Virus record (IMG/VR): IMGVR_UViG_3300032242_002619
Span: 1 to 20,610 of that record
DNA length: 20,610 bases
Source of the DNA: a virus
Direction: 5' to 3' (one strand)
In this document: in pieces, positions 7,240-12,730 of the stretch
How the letters are laid out: each line of letters opens with the position of its first letter
How positions within the stretch are numbered: the stretch's first letter is position 1
Made by a program: the position numbers and the translations under genes
Notes under the pieces: model-generated
What the model was told of the DNA's origin: nothing
Seen by the model: the letters and a program-made list of their open reading frames with translations, nothing else
The model's database searches: none

Positions 7240-7478
7240 TTTTTGCCTTTACTTTTATTCAATTTTAAAAATTGATCGAATGGTAATGCCGCTTGATAAT
7301 ATGGTGTAATGCTTTGTTGGATTTTATTCATTACAGTATATTTAATATCATAGTCATCAATTAAATTGTTTTCCATAAGAGATACCACTAGCGCCAATAA
7401 CTGGTGCAATTTATCGATCTCGCACGACATATCTAGTAAATCGTTTTCCAGTTCATCTATTTTGTTTTGGTTAGTCAT
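7236..7478 (-). CDS. Helical protein (80 aa), unknown function
   Basis: The product opens MTNQNKIDELENDLLDMSCE and continues with leucine-spaced helix, so a short coiled coil is likely over the first 40 residues; the tail is lysine-rich. Three in-frame ATGs lie close together (7490, 7481, 7478). I chose 7478 because GGAG sits six bases upstream of it and only three upstream of 7481. It overlaps the cysteine-rich gene before it by eight bases. No family recognised. Confidence 0.65.
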   Translation of the reverse strand: MTNQNKIDELENDLLDMSCEIDKLHQLLALVVSLMENNLIDDYDIKYTVMNKIQQSITPYYQAALPFDQFLKLNKSKGKK

Positions 7479-7626
7479 CATATTCTCCATTTAATTGATC
7501 TGCCATATCTAGCATGCAACATAAGCAAGTAGGGCAAAACTGCACCGGCAATATGCCAAACTCGCCGGCAATGCCGCCTTCGTCCTCTAGCGAAAATTCG
7601 CAGCTGCAAATTGAGCATTCTGTCAT
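7471..7626 (-). CDS. Small cysteine-rich, probable zinc-binding protein (51 aa)
   Basis: The frame reads MTECSICSCEFSLEDEGGIA then GEFGILPVQFCPTCLCCMLD. Paired cysteines at 4, 7 and 9 and at 31, 34, 36 and 37 surround an acidic EDEGG and a GEFGILPV strand, as in zinc ribbons. Small phage proteins with this EEGGI...GILPV.FCP.C pattern are familiar to me, but no role is known. It overlaps the genes on both sides (four bases before, eight after), which supports it strongly despite its size. Confidence 0.72.
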   Translation of the reverse strand: MTECSICSCEFSLEDEGGIAGEFGILPVQFCPTCLCCMLDMADQLNGEYDD

Positions 7627-7799
7627 AATGCCCCCAATTCAAATACATCGTCAATCTGCCAGTCATCATCGGATAAATGCGCGTCAAAACATCCGCCGTC
7701 TAATTCTTTGGCAATTTGATACGCCTCTTGCTGATCTTCGGCCTCGACAATCGTCTCGCATGTTGAGATATAGCTAGCCTTTACTTTATAGCGCTTCAT
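7623..7799 (-). CDS. Small hypothetical protein (58 aa)
   Basis: The product begins MKRYKVKASYISTCETIVEA and carries EAEDQQEAYQIAKELDGG, a beta-strand start then a helix with paired acidic residues. It resembles small phage proteins that begin with a strand ending in an A-x-D/E-x-x-E-A helix. The inner ATG 7799 is chosen over one at 7820: AAGGAGGAAG lies just upstream and the ATG forms a TAATG overlap with the previous stop. Its layout is similar to that of the preceding gene, suggesting possible paralogues. Confidence 0.68.
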   Translation of the reverse strand: MKRYKVKASYISTCETIVEAEDQQEAYQIAKELDGGCFDAHLSDDDWQIDDVFELGAL

Positions 7800-7969
7800 A
7801 ATGCTTCCTCCTTTTCCCATTGTTTAACCTGCATATAAACATTTTGGATATATCCACAAAATGGTATTGCTTTGCACAATTCAACGGCTTCAAACTGATC
7901 CTCGGCTAAAAATTCCTCATACTTATAACCTTCTGAATCATGATGATATTCAATTAAATAGTAATTCAT
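7796..7969 (-). CDS. Small hypothetical protein (57 aa)
   Basis: The product begins MNYYLIEYHHDSEGYKYEEF and continues LAEDQFEAVELCKAIPFCGY. The strand followed by AEDQFEAVELCK parallels EAEDQQEAYQIAK in the next gene, so the two may descend from a duplication. ATG 7969 is preferred to one at 8002 because GGAGG lies four bases upstream and the ATG overlaps the preceding TGA. Function unknown. Confidence 0.68.
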   Translation of the reverse strand: MNYYLIEYHHDSEGYKYEEFLAEDQFEAVELCKAIPFCGYIQNVYMQVKQWEKEEAL

Positions 7970-8160
7970 GCGGCCTCCGCTTTCGCTTGTAAGCGCTTGC
8001 AATACTTGTTAATCAATCTATTAGCTTCTTTGATCTCCTTGTGCATAGCGTCTATGCCATCCCAGCGATCATCCTCTAAATAGGTCTCAATTGACTCGGT
8101 TAAGCGAATCAATAGATCCATCGTATAGGCCACTTCTAAATCATCCATATTCTTGCTCAT
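7966..8160 (-). CDS. Small helical protein (64 aa)
   Basis: The product is helical and charged from end to end (MSKNMDDLEVAYTMDLLIRL, then ESIETYLEDD, MHKEIKEANRLINKYCKRLQ). AAGGAG lies six bases before the ATG, inside the end of the 54-codon gene upstream, and the start and stop both overlap neighbours. No family recognised. Confidence 0.68.
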   Translation of the reverse strand: MSKNMDDLEVAYTMDLLIRLTESIETYLEDDRWDGIDAMHKEIKEANRLINKYCKRLQAKAEAA

Positions 8161-8321
8161 AATTCACTCCTTGATAATTGGTTAATCAATCTCTCAATTT
8201 TATTCCATGCCTTGTCGGCTTCTTTTGTAGTCTTATTTGTTAGATGTTCGTCTACTGTCAATTCTGTATAGTATTCGATCATCATTCTTAAATCACTAGC
8301 TATAATTTGCTTATCTAACAT
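8157..8321 (-). CDS. Small helical protein (54 aa)
   Basis: A 54-codon frame, MLDKQIIASDLRMMIEYYTE then LTVDEHLTNKTTKEADKAWN, fits exactly between two other genes: the start forms TAATG with the previous stop and the end forms ATGA with the next start. GGGAGGGAAG lies close upstream. It resembles the following gene in size and helical character (both end in an LIN-containing helix), so the pair may be distant paralogues. Confidence 0.68.
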   Translation of the reverse strand: MLDKQIIASDLRMMIEYYTELTVDEHLTNKTTKEADKAWNKIERLINQLSRSEL

Positions 8322-8506
8322 TATGCTTCCCTCCCTTTATCAATTTGATTACATTCGCAATTAAAACAGATGTAATCGTTGATTACGTCGCATTGTTTGC
8401 ATTCAGGATCAGGCTTTAGCGGCAAACCCTTGGCCAAGTGTTGATCAATTAAATCAAGGCGATAATTGATCCATTCGTTGCTAGTCATTTTGTCAATATC
8501 TACCAT
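8321..8506 (-). CDS. Small cysteine-rich protein (61 aa)
   Basis: The C-terminal half holds five cysteines in PECKQCDVINDYICFNCECN, consistent with one zinc-binding knuckle; the N-terminal half is a charged helix (MVDIDKMTSNEWINYRLDLI). The ATG shares a base with the preceding TAA. It is the second small probable zinc protein in this chain. Function unknown. Confidence 0.68.
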   Translation of the reverse strand: MVDIDKMTSNEWINYRLDLIDQHLAKGLPLKPDPECKQCDVINDYICFNCECNQIDKGREA

Positions 8507-8808
8507 TATGCCCTCACCATTAAATCAGCCCAGTCTTGGCCGCGCTCATCGCGTACAAAATCATATGATCCCTTCGTGCCAGCTTGTACATCATCGCGGC
8601 TGGGAATAGTATTTCCATAATAATCACTGGCGCGATTGTGGCCAAGCATACATAAACCGGCGCTGATGGCGTCCATCATGGCGCGACCGTAGGATCCTTG
8701 CATACCCCACATGCCGCTATTGATGGCGCGTTGCATGGCTAGATAATACTCTTCCATGCTGGCCTCTTCGTCGCATTCAATTGTGTTGATATCGTCTAAT
8801 GTAATCAT
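8506..8808 (-). CDS. Hypothetical protein (100 aa)
   Basis: The product begins MITLDDINTIECDEEASMEE and has a glycine- and methionine-rich middle (AINSGMWGMQGSYGRAMMDA, ISAGLCMLGHNRASDYYG) and an acidic end. There is no signal peptide or membrane segment and I do not recognise it. It overlaps the upstream gene by four bases and ends in a TAATG overlap with the cysteine-rich gene. Confidence 0.7.
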   Translation of the reverse strand: MITLDDINTIECDEEASMEEYYLAMQRAINSGMWGMQGSYGRAMMDAISAGLCMLGHNRASDYYGNTIPSRDDVQAGTKGSYDFVRDERGQDWADLMVRA

Positions 8809-9188
8809 TTGTATAGCTCCTCAAAATTATCTAATTCATAAACTACTTTGGCGTTAAAACGACTTGAATCTGCGTCCATTAATTCGCGAATCTTGGCATG
8901 ATCGCCTTTAAACTTACCGAACAATGGGCAGCAGCGCTGGCGCTCTGGCAATTCATTGAGCGCTTGTGCAAACTTCATTAAATTAGGTATTGTGGCCTCA
9001 AGGCGTCTTTCATTTTGCGCGTACCATTCATTGTATTTATCAATTGAACCCCACTTAGCTGTATCAGCTTTAGACCATTCCTCAGTAATTTTCTGTGGTT
9101 TGTCTTGATAAATATAGTCGCCGCAAGGTAACCCATTGAGATCACACTCCCTACGCGCTTGTGCTGCTATTGATTGAATTGATCGCAT
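8805..9188 (-). CDS. Hypothetical protein (127 aa), first gene of the 9.2-0 kb chain
   Basis: The product begins MRSIQSIAAQARRECDLNGL and has four cysteines, two adjoining in RQRCCPLFGKFKGD. AAAGGAAAATGAT precedes the ATG. It is the first gene after a 342-base spacer, so a promoter probably lies upstream. Not recognised. Confidence 0.72.
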   Translation of the reverse strand: MRSIQSIAAQARRECDLNGLPCGDYIYQDKPQKITEEWSKADTAKWGSIDKYNEWYAQNERRLEATIPNLMKFAQALNELPERQRCCPLFGKFKGDHAKIRELMDADSSRFNAKVVYELDNFEELYK

Positions 9189-9274
9189 ATCATTTTCCTT
9201 TCAGTTAAACTACATAGTGATTGTGATACTAGTACAACATTAAAACTATTAGGACAAACCCTAATTTCAAACCT

Positions 9275-9298
9275 ATTGAGAGATAACCCCCTCTCAAT
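9275..9298. other. Perfect 8-bp hairpin in spacer
   Basis: ATTGAGAG and CTCTCAAT pair perfectly around an eight-base loop (ATAACCCC). There is no clean T run on either side, so it is not a convincing terminator; it may be a leader structure or a binding site. Confidence 0.45.
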
Positions 9299-9376
9299 TT
9301 AGAATTCAAAATGGATCGTATTGAAAACTAACCCCCTACCCCATAATGCTAAAGATTTGCCAAAAACAGTCTATAG

Positions 9377-9408
9377 GGGTTTACCCTATTAGGGTTTACC
9401 CTTATATG
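9377..9408. promoter_or_regulatory. Operator-like block, copy 1
   Basis: GGGTTTACCC (GGGT-NN-ACCC, palindromic) occurs at 9377-9386 and again at 9392-9401, around the palindrome CCCTATTAGGG (9384-9394). The 25 bases from 9384 match 12205-12229 at 23 positions. Both copies lie in gene-free spacers before minus-strand gene blocks, which suggests a shared regulator. Confidence 0.5.
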
Positions 9409-9530
9409 CGCTGCAGCAATTGCACAATAAATAGGCAAACCCGTTTTAAGGCCGTTTTCCGGCGATTGTAGGCGCTTTATGGTTTTTCTATACTATCCCC
9501 TTATCTATTCTTAATCATGCGCTTATACGC

Positions 9531-9812
9531 TCATTTAATGGCCAAGATTTTAAAATGATCCACAATGAAGGCCGCTATATCGTTTAATTCTGCCGCGATA
9601 TTTTGGCCGCTCTCTTGGCTTATGCTGCCGGCGCCATGCCATGTACGGCGCGCGCTGCTATAGGTTAATTCTATGGTTTGGCCTTGCCATTCTAGATCTA
9701 TGGCCTTATGGCCGGCCGCTAAATATACGCCGGCAATTCGCATAATAAGCGCATGCGACGGCGCGCGCTTACTATTAAGCTTGGCCGTTGCGATTGTATG
9801 CAATTCGCTCAT
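9531..9812 (-). CDS. Hypothetical protein (93 aa)
   Basis: The product begins MSELHTIATAKLNSKRAPSH and contains a possible strand-rich middle (HKAIDLEWQGQTIELTYSSA) and a C-terminal helix (AAELNDIAAFIVDHFKILAI). GGAGGG precedes the ATG in the form GGAGGGTAAAACC, a leader shared in pattern with the two genes upstream. Base use is rich in GCGC, GGCC and GCCGGC, unlike the flanking chain. Last gene of its block; not recognised. Confidence 0.65.
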   Translation of the reverse strand: MSELHTIATAKLNSKRAPSHALIMRIAGVYLAAGHKAIDLEWQGQTIELTYSSARRTWHGAGSISQESGQNIAAELNDIAAFIVDHFKILAIK

Positions 9813-9836
9813 GGTTTTACCCTCCGATTTTTAACC

Positions 9837-9885
9837 GGTTTGCACAATGCAAACCCCTAAGCCGCCGCACAATGGCAGCGGCTTA
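9837..9885. other. Two adjacent hairpins between genes
   Basis: GGTTTGCA/TGCAAACC form an 8-bp stem with a three-base loop (9837-9855), and TAAGCCGC/GCGGCTTA form an 8-bp stem with a 12-base loop (9858-9885). They fill the 86-base gap between two minus-strand genes. Neither has a T run after it; RNA processing, attenuation or protein binding are all possible. Confidence 0.5.
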
Positions 9886-9898
9886 AAGGCCGCACTAT

Positions 9899-10300
9899 TT
9901 AAAGCAAAACGAAGGGTTTATTCCATTGGCCTATATCTAGGTGCATATAATAGGCCGTATCAAAGTAATCTATTTGCGCATTGCTATTGTCATAATATCC
10001 GGCGGCCTTGAGCGCCTCGGCGGCCTCGCTTAGTACTTGCGCGGCCTCGCCGGTAAAGTGCTCATTTATCCAATATAAATTAACTTGTAAATGGTCAAAA
10101 TTGCCGCTTAACCTATGCCGGTATTTATCGCCATTTTTGGCCAAAAAATTACCTATAAAATCAATTGGCGCCGCCGTTATGGTGCAAGTAATGCTCATAT
10201 GATCGCGAACCCTTAGCGAATATTTTACGCCGCGCGGCTTTAATACTTTATCTAGTGCGGCCTTAATAATTGCCTTTTTACTTTGGTTCATATATGCCAT
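9899..10300 (-). CDS. Hypothetical protein (133 aa)
   Basis: The product begins MAYMNQSKKAIIKAALDKVL, then KPRGVKYSLRVRDHMSITCT and a strand-rich middle, and ends in a tyrosine-rich stretch (AQIDYFDTAYYMHLDIGQWN). ATG 10300 has GGAGGG seven bases upstream (GGAGGGTTAAATC). The N-terminal helix plus SLRVRDHMSI strand recalls small phage proteins of unknown role, from memory only. Base use resembles the rest of the 9.5-12.1 kb block. Confidence 0.72.
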   Translation of the reverse strand: MAYMNQSKKAIIKAALDKVLKPRGVKYSLRVRDHMSITCTITAAPIDFIGNFLAKNGDKYRHRLSGNFDHLQVNLYWINEHFTGEAAQVLSEAAEALKAAGYYDNSNAQIDYFDTAYYMHLDIGQWNKPFVLL

Positions 10301-10303
10301 GAT

Positions 10304-10594
10304 TTAACCCTCCAAAAATTGATAGTCTACTAAATCGCCACATGCGATCCACAATAAGCGCTCTAAATTATCGGCATGGTTTGCCAATTGCGCCGGCTCC
10401 CAGCCGCCGTATTCTTGCAATATGTCGGCCACTAGGCGCAGATTAAGCGCGGATAATTGGCCGCTTATCTCTGGCAATTGCATAAGCGCCGCGATATCAT
10501 CATCACAAGATCCGGAATGATACCCGCGCGCGGCATGCTCTAGGCTTAGATTTAATTCAATACGGCCACAAGATGATGTCCAATAGTTTTCCAT
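10304..10594 (-). CDS. Hypothetical protein (96 aa)
   Basis: The product begins MENYWTSSCGRIELNLSLEH and is otherwise helical and acidic (LRLVADILQEYGGWEPAQLA). AAAGGGTAATATC precedes the ATG, close in form to the leaders of the next two genes. Only three bases separate its stop from the next start. Not recognised. Confidence 0.68.
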   Translation of the reverse strand: MENYWTSSCGRIELNLSLEHAARGYHSGSCDDDIAALMQLPEISGQLSALNLRLVADILQEYGGWEPAQLANHADNLERLLWIACGDLVDYQFLEG

Positions 10595-10605
10595 GATATT
10601 ACCCT

Positions 10606-10755
10606 TTATAATTTGTCAAAAATGGATGATAAGCGGCTCTCAATACGGCCGCCGGTAAGCCGCGCGAATTGCTTAGCGCGGCGCATGTTATCAAAGGCCG
10701 CATTGTAATCTTGGCCTTGATAACGATAAAACACTAGGAATAGCGGCGCGCTCAT
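10606..10755 (-). CDS. Small hypothetical protein (49 aa)
   Basis: A 49-codon frame reads MSAPLFLVFYRYQGQDYNAA then FDNMRRAKQFARLTGGRIES. It begins two bases after the stop of the 247-codon gene, and its TAA overlaps the AAAGGG that serves the next gene. The strand followed by a basic helix suggests a small folded domain. No clear Shine-Dalgarno precedes it, so translation is probably coupled. Function unknown. Confidence 0.6.
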   Translation of the reverse strand: MSAPLFLVFYRYQGQDYNAAFDNMRRAKQFARLTGGRIESRLSSIFDKL

Positions 10756-10757
10756 GA

Positions 10758-11501
10758 TTAAGCCGCCACAATTGGAATAAAGCGGCTTTTTAATGATCCA
10801 TGGACGATGATTACTGGATCCGCGCGCTTGCTATCTATTCCGCCGTCGCATGCGCCGCATTCGCCGCACAATTTGCGCTTTCCGCCTTCCGCGCTTGCTG
10901 GGCAAATAAATTCGCCGGCTTCAATCGCCTCATTTTCGCCGCGTACCCTGAAAGTACGAAAGCCGGCCGCTTTGGCCGCCGCGCGCTCTAATGCATTATC
11001 GGCGCTTGCCATGCATAAGGCCATAATATCGGCGCCGGCCTTGCCGCTTTGCCATTGGTGCGAATATCCGGTATGGCCTTGCGCTTGATCAATAAGCGCT
11101 TGCCATATATAAGCCGGTACGGCGGCCGGATCGCCATAAGTACCTAAGCGCACCATGCGGCCGGCGCTGGCATTGGCCGCGGCCTGAATGCTGGCGGGAT
11201 AATTGCCCTTTAAATAGGCTTTATATACGGCGTTAGCGCCTTGCCCGATATTTACATAACAATCGCGCAATTCGCCATGATATCGCCGGTGTTTACAATC
11301 GCCGCATATGGCGTAATCGGCGCCGCTCTTGGCGCTATCTAATGGCGTCATGCCGTTATCGGCCAAAATGTAGGTTTGAACCATATTGCCGGTTTTTACA
11401 TTGGTTGATTTAATAATGGCAATGGCCACAATTGGCGCGCCGTTAAGCAATGAGGCGCCGCGATAAATGATAAAGCCGCTTGGTTTTTTGTTTGTTTGCA
11501 T
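10758..11501 (-). CDS. Conserved phage protein with CxxC motifs (247 aa)
   Basis: The product has C66-GD-C69, C81 in DCYVNIGQGAN, VRLGTYGDPAAVPAYIW (117-133), TGYSHQW (144-150), FRTFRVRGENE (181-191), C200 in CPASAEGG and a triple CxxCxxC at 212-218, then DPVIIVHG. Seven cysteines in pairs suggest zinc or an iron-sulfur cluster. I recognise this order of motifs as a family widespread in phages with no established function (a DUF, possibly DUF7227; number from memory). The start follows a shared 20-bp leader; a longer start at 11519 would read through that leader and is rejected. It is the largest gene in the block. Confidence 0.82.
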   Translation of the reverse strand: MQTNKKPSGFIIYRGASLLNGAPIVAIAIIKSTNVKTGNMVQTYILADNGMTPLDSAKSGADYAICGDCKHRRYHGELRDCYVNIGQGANAVYKAYLKGNYPASIQAAANASAGRMVRLGTYGDPAAVPAYIWQALIDQAQGHTGYSHQWQSGKAGADIMALCMASADNALERAAAKAAGFRTFRVRGENEAIEAGEFICPASAEGGKRKLCGECGACDGGIDSKRADPVIIVHGSLKSRFIPIVAA

Positions 11502-11518
11502 GATGATAATTCCTCTCA
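11499..11518 (-). promoter_or_regulatory. Start-associated leader repeat, copy 1
   Basis: The minus strand reads TGAGAGGAATTATCATCATG, the last three bases being the start codon of the 247-codon gene. It is identical to three other copies. GAGAGG is the likely Shine-Dalgarno, unusually far (10 bases) from the ATG. Confidence 0.85.
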
Positions 11519-11707
11519 TTAAATGGTAAATTCTGGCGCTTTATGCGCAATGTCAAAACCTAGATTTTTGATGATCGCTAAATCTACGCGGCCTAGGGTT
11601 TTCTTGCCGATAAGATTACAAAATTTTGCGGCCGTATCATTGGCCGGATAAATGAGCTCATTGCCGTAAACGGTTTTGACTTCAATAAGTACGGTATTGG
11701 TTAGCAT
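11519..11707 (-). CDS. Small hypothetical protein (62 aa)
   Basis: The product reads MLTNTVLIEVKTVYGNELIY then PANDTAAKFCNLIGKKTLGR, a strand-turn-strand opening followed by a helix. The start at 11707 is set by the leader repeat directly upstream; reading from 11725 would only translate that leader. Its stop directly precedes the next copy of the leader. Similar small proteins with a KFCNLIGKKTL-like middle appear familiar from phages, but no role is known. Confidence 0.68.
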   Translation of the reverse strand: MLTNTVLIEVKTVYGNELIYPANDTAAKFCNLIGKKTLGRVDLAIIKNLGFDIAHKAPEFTI

Positions 11708-11724
11708 GATGATAATTCCTCTCA
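11705..11724 (-). promoter_or_regulatory. Start-associated leader repeat, copy 2
   Basis: Identical 20-base leader ending in the ATG of the 62-codon gene. Its first three bases, TGA, are also the stop codon of the 30-codon gene upstream, so the repeat doubles as a gene junction. Confidence 0.85.
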
Positions 11725-11814
11725 AATATTAAAATGGATCAAGGCGGCCACAATGGCATTGCCTAGGATGATAGATAAAACAATTGCAATTCCTAAATGG
11801 ATCAATTCGCGCAT
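11722..11814 (-). CDS. Tiny single-helix membrane peptide (30 aa)
   Basis: The frame reads MRELIHLGIAIVLSIILGNA followed by IVAALIHFNI: a short charged start and one hydrophobic helix of about 20 residues. It begins with the same 20-base leader as its neighbours and stops in the first bases of the next leader, so it is probably translated despite its size. A small inner-membrane effector or regulator is plausible; holin function is not supported. Confidence 0.62.
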   Translation of the reverse strand: MRELIHLGIAIVLSIILGNAIVAALIHFNI

Positions 11815-11831
11815 GATGATAATTCCTCTCA
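11812..11831 (-). promoter_or_regulatory. Start-associated leader repeat, copy 3
   Basis: Identical 20-base leader ending in the ATG of the 30-codon membrane peptide gene. Its presence is the main reason to start that gene here and not at 11904. Confidence 0.85.
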
Positions 11832-11863
11832 AAAATTGGCGGCGCTGCGGCCGCCTTGGTTTA

Positions 11864-12091
11864 CTATACTTTAGCGCCGCGCTCATGCTGCGCGCATTCG
11901 CCACAATCGCATTCGATTACATCGCGCCGCGCTGCCGCTCTTACTTCGGCCAATGTATCAAACCCGCGGCAATGTACTAAGTCATCGGCAAACCGATAAC
12001 CGAAGGGCAGCCATAAAAAGTATTCATTGCCGCCATTCCAGTTTGGCGTAATATCTAGATCGCGCTTAATATCAAGCTTATATTTTGTCAT
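11864..12091 (-). CDS. Small hypothetical protein (75 aa), first gene of leftward arm
   Basis: The product begins MTKYKLDIKRDLDITPNWNG, has an aromatic stretch (NEYFLWLPFGYRFADD) and a C-terminal cysteine cluster (ECDCGECAQHE, C61, C63, C66, H69) that could bind zinc. The start is set by the leader repeat. It is the first gene leftward of the control region, with a promoter candidate 75-105 bases upstream. Not recognised. Confidence 0.68.
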   Translation of the reverse strand: MTKYKLDIKRDLDITPNWNGGNEYFLWLPFGYRFADDLVHCRGFDTLAEVRAAARRDVIECDCGECAQHERGAKV

Positions 12092-12108
12092 GATGATAAT
12101 TCCTCTCA
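12089..12108 (-). promoter_or_regulatory. Start-associated leader repeat, copy 4
   Basis: Identical 20-base leader ending in the ATG of the 75-codon gene. This copy borders the gene-free control region, so it is not just a by-product of gene overlap. Confidence 0.85.
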
Positions 12109-12166
12109 TTTAATATGGCCGCTTAATTGCTGCCATATACACAATATAACGGCGCGCTATATGGTT

Positions 12167-12196
12167 TGTATACTAGGGAAAACCCTAGGTTTGCAA
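12167..12196 (-). promoter_or_regulatory. Candidate sigma-70 promoter for leftward arm
   Basis: On the minus strand TTGCAA (12191-12196) and TATACA (12167-12172) are separated by 18 bases, a fair match to host -35 and -10 boxes. The spacer contains the inverted repeat CTAGGG-AAAA-CCCTAG (12173-12188), placed where a repressor would block polymerase. The first leftward gene starts about 75 bases downstream. Confidence 0.45.
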
Positions 12197-12204
12197 ACTA
12201 AAAA

Positions 12205-12229
12205 CCCTAATAGGGTTTACCCTAATATG
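12205..12229. promoter_or_regulatory. Operator-like block, copy 2
   Basis: CCCTAATAGGG followed by TTTACCCTAATATG matches 9384-9408 at 23 of 25 positions. It lies just upstream of the leftward promoter candidate. Confidence 0.5.
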
Positions 12230-12244
12230 GGGCAGCTGCTGCCC
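12230..12244. repeat. 15-bp perfect palindrome
   Basis: GGGCAGC-T-GCTGCCC is a perfect inverted repeat around one central base, directly adjoining the second operator-like block. Confidence 0.6.
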
Positions 12245-12367
12245 GCCTTGCTGCCGTTATCGCGCCGCACCTCTATTCCGGCCTACGCGCGCGCTTATCA
12301 AATTGCAGCCCCCTAAACCGGCCGCCATGGCCTTATTGCCGCATTGCCTAGGCTGCCCCCTTGCTGT

Positions 12368-12435
12368 ACTGGCAGCGCGCCTCTATGGCCGTTTAATCGT
12401 GCACCATTATGGTGCACTGGCAGCGCGCCTGTATG
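12368..12435 (+). repeat. 20-bp direct repeat around a 19-bp palindrome
   Basis: ACTGGCAGCGCGCCTCTATG (12368-12387) recurs with one change at 12416-12435. Between the copies stands the perfect palindrome GTGCACCAT-T-ATGGTGCAC (12399-12417), which just overlaps the second copy. Confidence 0.7.
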
Positions 12436-12487
12436 TTGCAGTGCAGCATAATGCAGCCCGCCTGCCTGCCAGTAAGCCGCGCGCCGG

Positions 12488-12503
12488 TAGTAAGCGCTTA
12501 CTA
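12488..12503. repeat. 16-bp perfect palindrome
   Basis: TAGTAAGCGCTTACTA is perfectly self-complementary with no spacer, suiting a dimeric DNA-binding protein. Confidence 0.65.
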
Positions 12504-12514
12504 ACATTATGGTG

Positions 12515-12544
12515 AAGTGAGTACTCACTTACATAGGCCGGCCT
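12515..12544. repeat. Two perfect palindromes, 16 and 10 bp
   Basis: AAGTGAGTACTCACTT (12515-12530) and AGGCCGGCCT (12535-12544) are both perfectly self-complementary. The second is followed by TTTTAT. They stand 12-20 bases from the preceding palindrome. Confidence 0.65.
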
Positions 12545-12730
12545 TTTTATATTGCAATGCACCCAAATTGAAGTACCCCCCTAGTAGGGTGGGAGGGCCC
12601 CACATAGATTGACAGCCCGTTTATTTTTCGTAGTTTGCACAAAACCTTTACCTGCAAAATTTTTTTTTGAAAAATTACAGGAAAAAGCATTTCATAATGT
12701 GGGAACCCTGACTACTGTTGCTTTAAGTAT

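Larger units (their letters stand above)
9189..9530. other. Gene-free spacer with operator-like repeats and a hairpin
   Basis: No frame of useful length is open on either strand. The spacer has an 8-bp hairpin (9275-9298), several C-rich runs and a palindromic GGGTTTACCC block (9377-9408) that recurs in the 12.2 kb control region. A loose sigma-70-like pair on the minus strand, TTGTCC at about 9251-9256, 17 bases, then TACTAG, could drive the gene at 9188, but matches only four of six bases in each box. Confidence 0.6.

Noticed and set aside
7478-7687. Leftward frame giving an Arg-rich 69-residue product
   Set aside because: Lies across the cysteine-rich gene and its neighbour in another frame; those have matching overlaps and ribosome-binding sites.
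9275-9298. Rho-independent terminator
   Set aside because: The stem is good, but no T run follows on either strand.
11499-12109. Longer products all beginning MRGIIIM
   Set aside because: The shared start is only the 20-base leader read in frame; the real ATG is at the leader's end in each gene.
12303-12515. Rightward open frame in the control region, Leu/Ala/Arg-rich
   Set aside because: No ribosome-binding site, overlaps direct repeats and palindromes that explain its low-complexity product, and a similar shadow frame is open on the other strand.
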